A stretch of DNA of 12,365 nucleotides from Flavobacteriales bacterium UBA7382. GTDB taxonomy: Bacteria > Bacteroidota > Bacteroidia > Flavobacteriales_D > Sanyastnellaceae. Shown one piece after another: positions 7,348-12,365 of the stretch. A program made the position numbers and the translations under genes. The number at the start of each line of letters is the position of its first letter. Position 1 is the first letter of the stretch. The DNA is taken from the NCBI GenBank assembly GCA_002469765.1, contig DKNS01000042.1:1-12365 (forward strand), written 5' to 3'. The notes beneath the pieces are model-generated. The model ran no database searches, was not told the origin of the DNA, and saw nothing but the letters and a program-made list of their open reading frames with translations.

Positions 7348-8663
7348 GCAGCCGTTCCCTCAATGTGACGGCACGCTTAGACTGGACCACCCTCCTGACA
7401 GTAGGTTTTCTGGTGGTGCTTGGTTGGCTGAACATCGTAAGCGCCACGGCCGAGGCTGAAGTGGTTTGGGACATGGGCGGCAAAGCCGGCAAGCAACTCA
7501 TTTGGATGGGCGTCTGCGCGGTGCTCATGGTCGGACTCTTGGTGGTGGAGGGGGTCTTCTACATCCGAACAAGTGTGGTGCATTACGTGGCCGTCTTGCT
7601 GCTTCTCATGGCCGTGCTGGTCGTGGGAAAGAAGGTCGGCGGCGCCCGTTCCTGGTTTGGGGTGGGCAGTTTCGGAATCCAACCAAGCGAGTTCGCCAAG
7701 ACCGCGACCGCCCTGATCTTGGCCTGGTTCCTAAGTCGAGATGGCAGGCCGTGGCGCTCCTTCAAAACCCGACTTCAAACCCTCGCGCTGATCGCGGCGC
7801 CCGCAGGTCTCATCCTGCTGCAGCCCGACGCCGGAACGGTGCTGGTCTTCGGTGGATTCATCTTCGTGCTCTACCGTGAAGGGTTGAGTGGCAACGTCCT
7901 CTTGGTCGGGATGGGCATGCTCGTGTTGGCCGTGCTGACAATCCTGCTCGGTGCCTCAGAAAGTTGGTACCCGTTTCTGGGAAACAACTCGGGCTTTTGG
8001 TGGTTCCTGCTTTCGCTGGTCTTGCTTGGCACACTGACCGTGCTCCTCGTTCGGGCGGCCACCCTTCCGCGGAGGAGGAAGGTCGTTTCACGCTGGGGCG
8101 TCGCGCTTTTGTTGGGAGGCATGGCTTTCTCAACAAGCCTGCATTTGGGCATGGAGCAGGTGCTTAAAAAACACCAACGCGAGCGCATCCATGTGTTGTT
8201 TGGCATCGACGTCGACAACCCCGACGCCGATTACAACATCCGTCACGCGAAAGCCGCCATCGGTTCAGGAGGGTGGACTGGAAAGGGCTGGGCCCAAGGG
8301 CCCATGACAGCCTACGGCTTCGTGCCGGAGCAAGAAACCGACTTCATTTTCTGCACCGTGGGAGAAGAATGGGGATTCTTGGGCAGCGCCGGTGTGGTTG
8401 GACTCTTCTTGTTCCTCATCCTCCGTGTTCTTCACCTTGCAGAACGGCAGAGGTCCCAATTCACAAGGGTGTACGCCTACTCGGTGGCCAGCATTCTGTT
8501 CATGCACTTCTTGGTGAACGTCGGCATGGTGATTGGCTTGGCCCCCGTGATAGGAATCCCCCTGCCCTTCTTCAGCTACGGCGGGTCCTCGCTGATGGGC
8601 TTTACCCTCTTGTTGGGCATACTGCTCCGGCTGGACGCGGAACGGTTTGCCATCTTAAGATGA
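7344..8663 (+). CDS. rodA: SEDS peptidoglycan glycosyltransferase RodA
   Basis: RodA polymerises lipid II into glycan strands together with PBP2. The 439 residues form about ten membrane helices. Family motifs are ARSWFGVG (101-108), whose Trp matches a residue essential in other RodA proteins, QPSEFAK (113-119), LQPDAGT (159-165), GYNIRHAK-like DYNIRHAKAAIGSGG in the long extracellular loop, and PEQETDFIF, whose Asp333 is the equivalent of the catalytic Asp of the SEDS family. FFSYGGSS near the C-terminus is also diagnostic. The protein is longer than the roughly 370-residue proteobacterial form because of an extra segment around 200-265, as is common in Bacteroidota. The start overlaps mrdA (ATGA). 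It is the last gene of the mre operon, followed by a terminator. Confidence 0.96.
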   Translation: MSSRSLNVTARLDWTTLLTVGFLVVLGWLNIVSATAEAEVVWDMGGKAGKQLIWMGVCAVLMVGLLVVEGVFYIRTSVVHYVAVLLLLMAVLVVGKKVGGARSWFGVGSFGIQPSEFAKTATALILAWFLSRDGRPWRSFKTRLQTLALIAAPAGLILLQPDAGTVLVFGGFIFVLYREGLSGNVLLVGMGMLVLAVLTILLGASESWYPFLGNNSGFWWFLLSLVLLGTLTVLLVRAATLPRRRKVVSRWGVALLLGGMAFSTSLHLGMEQVLKKHQRERIHVLFGIDVDNPDADYNIRHAKAAIGSGGWTGKGWAQGPMTAYGFVPEQETDFIFCTVGEEWGFLGSAGVVGLFLFLILRVLHLAERQRSQFTRVYAYSVASILFMHFLVNVGMVIGLAPVIGIPLPFFSYGGSSLMGFTLLLGILLRLDAERFAILR

Positions 8664-8702
8664 GTTTCGTCGACGAAATGAACCTCCTCATTTGGCTTTT
8701 TT
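8658..8702 (+). terminator. Composite terminator of the mre operon
   Basis: An outer stem AGATGAG (8658-8664) with CTCATTT (8687-8693), including one G-U pair, encloses a perfect 14-bp palindrome TTTCGTCGACGAAA (8665-8678). The sequence continues GGC and six Ts (8697-8702). A second alternative pairing is AAATGA (8676-8681) with TCATTT (8688-8693). The structure overlaps the rodA stop codon. The T-run and nested stems fit Rho-independent termination, though the stem is AT-rich and not strong. Confidence 0.55.
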
Positions 8703-8721
8703 ATAAATTCATCTATCTTAG
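8691..8721 (+). promoter_or_regulatory. Candidate promoter of the cysteine leader
   Basis: TTTG (8691-8694) and TATCTTAG (8714-8721) are separated by 19 bp. This matches the Bacteroidota promoter plan TTTG-N19-21-TAnnTTTG with one mismatch in the -7 box. Transcription would begin at about 8725-8730, next to the first ATG of the leader peptide. The -33 element lies inside the terminator stem of the mre operon. The match is by inspection only. Confidence 0.5.
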
Positions 8722-8725
8722 TGTC

Positions 8726-8800
8726 ATGACTTCACTCACAAATATGTGTTGTTGCTGCAACTGTCCAACGGGCAGGGGCCGCTTGTGCATGCGTGGGTAA
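8726..8800 (+). CDS. Cys-rich leader peptide of a cysteine attenuator
   Basis: This is a 24-codon frame, ATG to TAA, whose product contains MCCCCNCP (residues 7-14) and a sixth Cys at 21. Four consecutive Cys codons (8747-8758, TGT TGT TGC TGC) and another at 8762-8764 are very unlikely by chance and are the hallmark of a leader that senses charged tRNA-Cys. The gene downstream makes cysteine, and an intrinsic terminator lies between them. Translation could begin at 8726 or at the in-frame ATG 8744. The latter has an A-rich upstream stretch favoured in Bacteroidota and leaves a proper 5' leader if transcription starts near 8726. The peptide itself probably has no function beyond ribosome positioning. 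I know of Cys leader peptides in other bacteria, but I cannot say whether this one has been described. Confidence 0.75.
   Translation: MTSLTNMCCCCNCPTGRGRLCMRG
8761..8775 (+). promoter_or_regulatory. Protector hairpin and antiterminator strand of the attenuator
   Basis: CTGTCC (8761-8766), loop AAC, and GGGCAG (8770-8775) form a 6-bp hairpin with one U-G pair, starting 2 nt after the four-Cys run. Within it, AACGGGC (8767-8773) can instead pair with GCCC (8828-8831) plus GTT (8834-8836), leaving a 2-nt TC bulge, in the left arm of the downstream terminator. A ribosome stalled at the Cys codons would cover the CTGTCC strand and free AACGGGC for that alternative pairing. The pairings are directly visible; the switching is inferred. 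Confidence 0.5.
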
Positions 8801-8824
8801 AGTCAACTTCAAACGCAACCTCAG

Positions 8825-8858
8825 GAAGCCCTCGTTCGCAACGGGGGCTTCTTTTTTT
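8825..8858 (+). terminator. Intrinsic terminator (attenuator) before the cysteine synthase gene
   Basis: GAAGCCCTCGTT (8825-8836), loop CGC, and AACGGGGGCTTC (8840-8851) make a 12-bp stem with a single U-G pair, followed by seven Ts (8852-8858). This is the strongest Rho-independent terminator in the window. It lies 24 nt after the leader peptide stop and only 13 bp before the cysteine synthase ATG. It therefore ends nothing but the leader transcript, as expected for an attenuator. Confidence 0.85.
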
Positions 8859-8871
8859 ATTCCATTTTCCG

Positions 8872-9801
8872 ATGACCGCCACACTTCTTGACCCCAGACT
8901 TTCCGCCCTCGACGAATTGCGTTGGCAAGTCGGCAACACCCCGTTGCACCGCATCGTGCACATGAGCCCCAGGCCAGGGGTGGAGGTGTACGCCAAGTTG
9001 GAGTGGCAACAGTTCGGAGGAAGCATCAAGGCGCGCCCCGCGTACAATATCCTCTGGAATGCGCTGGCCTCGGGGGCACTCCAGGGCAGACGCCTGTTGG
9101 ACGCTTCGTCCGGCAACACCGGCATCGCCTACGCCATTTTCGCCGCATCGGCAGACATCCCAGTTGTGTTGTGTGTCCCGGAGAACGCCTCGAAAGAGCG
9201 CAAACAAATCCTCCGCTCGCTGGGGGTGGAGCTCGTGCTGACAAGCCCCGATGAGGGCACAGACGGCGCCCAAGAAGTGGCACGGGCCATGTCGTTGGCC
9301 CACCCTGAGAAATACCATTATGTGGACCAGTACAGCAACGAGGCCAGCTGGAAAGCGCACTTCGAGAACACGGCTCCAGAAATCTGGAACGAAACCCGAG
9401 GTGAAATCACCCATTTCGTCGCAGGCCTTGGCACCACCGGTACGTTCACCGGCACGGGAAGGGGGCTGAAGAAATTCAACCCCGACATTGAGTTGGTGGC
9501 CCTGCAACCCGAGACGGCCTTGCATGGATTGGAAGGATGGAAGCACCTGGACACTGCCCGCGTGCCCAAGATTTACGACCCCACCATCCAAAATCGCACC
9601 CTGCTCGTGTCCACCGCCCAAAGCCACAACATGATTGTGCGAGCGGCCAAAGAGGAAGGCCTGCTCCTGAGCCCGTCCTCCGCGGCCAACCTAGCTGGGG
9701 CCCTCCGCGTGGCCGAGTCTTTGGAGGAAGGCGTCGTTGTGACCGTCTTGGCCGACGACGCGTCCAAGTACAGCGAAGTGCTTGACCAACTGCTGCCGTG
9801 A
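8872..9801 (+). CDS. cysM: PLP-dependent cysteine synthase family enzyme (CysK/CysM type)
   Basis: The 309-residue protein is a fold-type II PLP enzyme of the O-acetylserine sulfhydrylase family, which makes cysteine from O-acetylserine (or a related activated serine) and sulfide or thiosulfate. Motifs are GNTPLHRI near the N-terminus, the Schiff-base Lys53 in GGSIKARPA (50-58), the substrate loop SSGNTG (79-84), the phosphate-binding GLGTTGTFTGTGR (185-197) and SPSSAAN (267-273), whose Ser contacts the PLP ring nitrogen in the family. The lead-in to the Lys is QQFGGSIKAR instead of the usual NPGGSVKDR, so it may be a distinct subgroup. ATG 8872 is the only sensible start; upstream codons in frame run through the terminator. 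A Cys-rich leader and attenuator precede it. The symbol cysM is the closest match rather than proof of substrate. Confidence 0.85.
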   Translation: MTATLLDPRLSALDELRWQVGNTPLHRIVHMSPRPGVEVYAKLEWQQFGGSIKARPAYNILWNALASGALQGRRLLDASSGNTGIAYAIFAASADIPVVLCVPENASKERKQILRSLGVELVLTSPDEGTDGAQEVARAMSLAHPEKYHYVDQYSNEASWKAHFENTAPEIWNETRGEITHFVAGLGTTGTFTGTGRGLKKFNPDIELVALQPETALHGLEGWKHLDTARVPKIYDPTIQNRTLLVSTAQSHNMIVRAAKEEGLLLSPSSAANLAGALRVAESLEEGVVVTVLADDASKYSEVLDQLLP

Positions 9802-9857
9802 GCATCTGGCACGCATGACTTCCGCTCCAGGGCAAAACCGTCCCAAGGGCATGTTTC

Positions 9858-9914
9858 GCCTTCTTTTGCGTCGTCGAGCAGGAAGGCAAGCGGGGGCCCC
9901 AACTGGGAGCCCAG
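9858..9914. terminator. Inverted repeats in the convergent cysM/odhB spacer
   Basis: The 141-bp spacer 9802-9942 shows no coding potential. It contains GCCTTC (9858-9863) with GAAGGC (9882-9887) around an 18-nt loop, the palindrome GGGGCCCC (9893-9900), and CTGGG (9903-9907) with CCCAG (9910-9914) followed by CTTTGTTCT. Some of these probably help end the two converging transcripts. None has a clean stem plus T-run on either strand, so I cannot name one terminator. Confidence 0.3.
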
Positions 9915-9942
9915 CTTTGTTCTGTTCAGAAAATCCTGAAGT

Positions 9943-11214
9943 TTAAAGACCGAGCAAGACTTCAGTCGGGGTCTTTCCACCAAAGAGCATGCGCTCCGGG
10001 TTCTCGATCATTTCCTTCACCATGTACAAGAAACCGACGCTCTCCTTGCCATCCACTATGCGATGGTCGTAGCTAAGTGCAACGTACATGATGGGGCGAA
10101 TTTCCACTTTGCCATTGATGGCCACAGGGCGTTCCACAATGTTGTGCATGCCCAAGATCGCGCTCTGTGGCGGATTGATGATGGGGGTAGACAACATGGA
10201 GCCAAACACCCCTCCGTTGGTGATGGTGAAGGTTCCTCCCTGCATTTCATCTACAGTCAATTCTCCATCTCGCGCACGAATCGCCAGTCGCTTGATTTCT
10301 GCCTCGATTTCAGACAAGCTCATGGTCTCCGCATTGCGAACCACAGGCACCATCAACCCTTTGGGCGAACTCACCGCGATGCAGATGTCTGCGTAATCGT
10401 GGTAAATAAGCTCCTTGCCGTCGATTTGGGCGTTGATGGCAGGGAACTCGGCCAACGCCGTGGTCACCGCCTTCGTGAAGAATCCCATGAACCCAAGGCC
10501 CACCCCAAATTGCTCTTTAAAAGCGTCCTTGTGCTTCTTGCGCAAGTCCATGACCGGCTTCATGTCCACCTCGTTGAAGGTGGTCAACATCGCTGTTTCG
10601 TTCTTGACTGAGACCAAGCGCTCGGCCACCTTCCGGCGCAACATGCTCATCTTTTCTCGACGCGTCTCGCGGCTGCCTTCCCAGCCCGAGCGGACATTGG
10701 ACGCATCGAAGCCCGCGGCCAGGGCCGCAAGCACGTCTTGCTTCAACAAACGGCCGTCGCGACCGGTGCCCTGAACGGACCCCGAAGGAAGTCCTGCCTC
10801 GGCCATGGCCTTGCGCGCCGCCGGCGAAGCGTGTCCAGCCAAGTGGCTGGCCGCCGCGGGGAGGGTCGGTGAGGGCAATGGCTTTGCAGGTGCAGAAGTT
10901 GCGGCCGCAGGAGCAGGCGATGGTGCAGCAGCGACGGGGGCAGGCGCCTGGGTCGGCGCACCCTCAGGACGCTTTGCGTCAGTGTCGATCAGGCAGCACA
11001 CGCCACCCACCGGCACCACGTCGCCTTCTTCAGATTTCAACGTGATGACGCCGGCCGCCTCTGCAGGCAATTCCAAGGTCGCCTTGTCGGAATCCACTTC
11101 TGCGATGGCCTGGTCCTTTTCGACGTAGTCGCCGTCGGACACAAGCCAAGCTGCGATTTCCACTTCAGAGATGCTCTCCCCAGGGCTGGGGACTTTCATT
11201 TCAAGGATAGGCAT
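9943..11214 (-). CDS. odhB: Dihydrolipoyl succinyltransferase, E2 of 2-oxoglutarate dehydrogenase
   Basis: E2 moves the succinyl group from its lipoyl arm to CoA and forms the core of the TCA-cycle 2-oxoglutarate dehydrogenase complex. The 423 residues hold a single lipoyl domain (about 1-78, lipoylated Lys44 in EVDSDKATLE), an Ala/Pro-rich flexible linker (about 81-122), the E1/E3-binding domain (about 127-167, with ASPAARKAMAEAGL and GTGRDGRLLKQDV) and the acyltransferase domain (about 187-423). The active-site His384 and Asp388 are visible in SYDHRIVDG. ATG at 11212-11214 begins MPILEMKVPSPGES, the usual N-terminus. It lies 27 bp downstream of odhA on the same strand, with no Shine-Dalgarno sequence. 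The E1 neighbour supports succinyl- rather than acetyl-transfer. Confidence 0.96.
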   Translation of the reverse strand: MPILEMKVPSPGESISEVEIAAWLVSDGDYVEKDQAIAEVDSDKATLELPAEAAGVITLKSEEGDVVPVGGVCCLIDTDAKRPEGAPTQAPAPVAAAPSPAPAAATSAPAKPLPSPTLPAAASHLAGHASPAARKAMAEAGLPSGSVQGTGRDGRLLKQDVLAALAAGFDASNVRSGWEGSRETRREKMSMLRRKVAERLVSVKNETAMLTTFNEVDMKPVMDLRKKHKDAFKEQFGVGLGFMGFFTKAVTTALAEFPAINAQIDGKELIYHDYADICIAVSSPKGLMVPVVRNAETMSLSEIEAEIKRLAIRARDGELTVDEMQGGTFTITNGGVFGSMLSTPIINPPQSAILGMHNIVERPVAINGKVEIRPIMYVALSYDHRIVDGKESVGFLYMVKEMIENPERMLFGGKTPTEVLLGL

Positions 11215-11241
11215 GGATCTAGATCGTTGCTGAGGTGAAGG

Positions 11242-12365
11242 TCAAAATTTCGCCATCGCCACCACTTCCTCAAGCAGGGCGTCATGTCGTTGTTGGTGAA
11301 CAGCTGAAGAACCCGAGGCCGGGCTCGCGCCCGCGCTGCGTCCGACGTACTGCACGCCGGCGTGGCCTTGAAGATGGAGTTGTTCGTGGATGAAGCTCCA
11401 AGCCCCCATGTTCCGGGGCTCTTCTTGAAGCCACACGACCTTGGGGTTGCCGTGGCGGCCGATGGCTTTGGCCAACGCATCCGCCGGGTACGGATGAATC
11501 TGCTCCACACGGACCACGGACATGTTCCTTGGCGACCTGTCTCCAAACTTCTCCAACAAGTCGTAGTACACTTTGCCAGAACACAAGACCACCACGTCGG
11601 CCCCTTGCGCGGCCTGCGCGTCATCGATGATCTCTTGGAAAGCCCCAGTGCTCAGGTCCGACATGGACGACACCGCTTTCGGATAACGAAGGAGCTTCTT
11701 GGGGGTGAACACCACCAAAGGCTTCCTGAACGGACGGTGCACTTGGCGCCGCAGCACGTGGAACATGTTGGCTGGCGTGGTGCAGTTGGCGACAATCAAG
11801 TTGTCCCCGCTGCCCAGCTGAAGGAAGCGTTCCATGCGTCCGCTGCTGTGTTCCGACCCCATGCCTTCGTAGCCGTGGGGAAGCAGCAAGGTCAGCCCAT
11901 TCATGGTACGCCACTTGTCCTCTCCGGCGCTCAGGAACTGGTCCCACATGATTTGGGCTCCGTTGTTGAAGTCCCCAAACTGCGCCTCCCAAATTGTCAG
12001 GCCGTCCGGCTGCGCAAAAGCGTACCCGTACTCGAAGCCGCTGACGGCATATTCCGACAGCAAACTGTTGTGAATCTGGAGTTTCGCCTGATGCTTGCCG
12101 AGGTGGTTGAGCATGATCAGCTCTTCCTCACTGTCTTCGGTTTTGACCACCGCGTGGCGGTGGGAGAACGTCCCACGCTCTACATCTTGTCCGCTGATGC
12201 GCACGGGGTGCCCCTCGTCGAGAAGGGTGGCGTAGGCCAACTTCTCGCCCATGGCCCAGTCGAGCTCGTCGCGCTCAACCATGGCAAGGCGGTCCTTCAT
12301 GAGTTTTTTGACCTTGCGGAAGAACTTCTTGTCCTCCGGCAACGTGCTCATGCGGGTGGCCAAAG
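11242..12365 (-). CDS. odhA: 2-oxoglutarate dehydrogenase E1 component, C-terminal part (5' end outside window)
   Basis: About 374 codons are present, roughly the last 40 percent of a protein that usually has 900-950 residues. The frame is open to the right edge and ends at TGA 11242-11244. E1 decarboxylates 2-oxoglutarate with thiamine diphosphate and passes the succinyl group to OdhB. Diagnostic segments are GQDVERGTFSHRHAV, VSGFEYGYAF, EAQFGDFNNGAQIMWDQF, LLLPHGYEGMGSEHSSGRME, NCTTPANMFHVLRRQ and the C-terminal RVEQIHPYP and YVGRSAGASPASG. These are the pyrimidine-binding and C-terminal transketolase-like domains of OdhA/SucA. Gene order E1 then E2 in one operon is the usual one. Any upstream promoter lies outside the window. 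Confidence 0.96.
   Translation of the reverse strand, partial: LATRMSTLPEDKKFFRKVKKLMKDRLAMVERDELDWAMGEKLAYATLLDEGHPVRISGQDVERGTFSHRHAVVKTEDSEEELIMLNHLGKHQAKLQIHNSLLSEYAVSGFEYGYAFAQPDGLTIWEAQFGDFNNGAQIMWDQFLSAGEDKWRTMNGLTLLLPHGYEGMGSEHSSGRMERFLQLGSGDNLIVANCTTPANMFHVLRRQVHRPFRKPLVVFTPKKLLRYPKAVSSMSDLSTGAFQEIIDDAQAAQGADVVVLCSGKVYYDLLEKFGDRSPRNMSVVRVEQIHPYPADALAKAIGRHGNPKVVWLQEEPRNMGAWSFIHEQLHLQGHAGVQYVGRSAGASPASGSSAVHQQRHDALLEEVVAMAKF

Noticed and set aside
8273..8800. A 175-codon plus-strand frame that overlaps rodA and ends with the Cys leader codons
   Set aside because: Most of it lies out of frame within rodA, whose SEDS motifs are clear. Only the last 24 codons lie outside a real gene, and these are explained as the leader peptide.
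8746..8871. A longer cysteine synthase starting at ATG 8746
   Set aside because: The extra 42 codons run through the leader and the terminator stem and T-run, and the PLP-enzyme homology begins after 8872.
8801..8871. A metabolite-sensing riboswitch (for example SAM type) upstream of the cysteine gene
   Set aside because: The transcribed leader is only about 145 nt, most of it taken by the Cys-rich frame and a simple terminator. I see no conserved riboswitch core.
1..12365. Mobile elements, CRISPR arrays, tRNA or rRNA genes
   Set aside because: No transposase or integrase motifs, terminal repeats, regularly spaced repeats or RNA gene signatures were found. All genes are core metabolism or cell wall.

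Overview
The window reads as an ordinary, gene-dense piece of a chromosome from a fairly GC-rich member of the Bacteroidota, probably Flavobacteriales-like. This is an inference. It rests on the protein family flavours (MreB beginning MGLFDFFTQEIA, long RodA, PBP2 and PurH), the linkage of purH to mreBCD-mrdA-rodA, the near absence of Shine-Dalgarno sequences before the starts, and promoter-like boxes resembling the Bacteroidota TTTG / TAnnTTTG consensus. No mobile element, CRISPR array, tRNA or rRNA is visible.

Layout. Positions 3-110 (+) hold the last 35 codons of a protein that looks like an outer-membrane barrel. It converges on a complete MacB/FtsX-type ABC transporter permease (129-1373, -). 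A short divergent spacer leads to purH (1433-2971, +), the last two steps of IMP synthesis. A 120-bp spacer with two clear inverted repeats follows. Then comes the rod-shape/elongasome operon mreB-mreC-mreD-mrdA(PBP2)-rodA (3092-8663, +). Its genes are tightly packed, with 4-bp ATGA overlaps at mreC/mreD and mrdA/rodA and a 10-bp overlap at mreD/mrdA. MreB filaments, the MreC/MreD membrane scaffold, the PBP2 transpeptidase and the SEDS glycosyltransferase RodA together build the lateral cell wall.

The most interesting part is the 208-bp spacer 8664-8871 between rodA and a cysteine-synthase-family gene (8872-9801, +). It holds in order: a composite terminator for the mre operon; a promoter candidate (TTTG, 19 bp, TATCTTAG); a 24-codon reading frame with four consecutive Cys codons and six in all; a protector-like hairpin directly after the Cys run; and a 12-bp intrinsic terminator with seven Ts that ends 13 bp before the cysteine synthase start. 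A 7-bp alternative pairing between the leader and the terminator arm is also visible. This is the full layout of a ribosome-mediated cysteine attenuator, in which stalling at Cys codons when cysteine is scarce would let the downstream gene be transcribed.

On the minus strand the window closes with the 2-oxoglutarate dehydrogenase genes odhA/sucA (3' part only, 11242-12365) followed by odhB/sucB (9943-11214), TCA-cycle enzymes that converge on the cysteine synthase gene. The longest stretch without a conventional gene is the 208-bp leader region. All other spacers are 141 bp or shorter.
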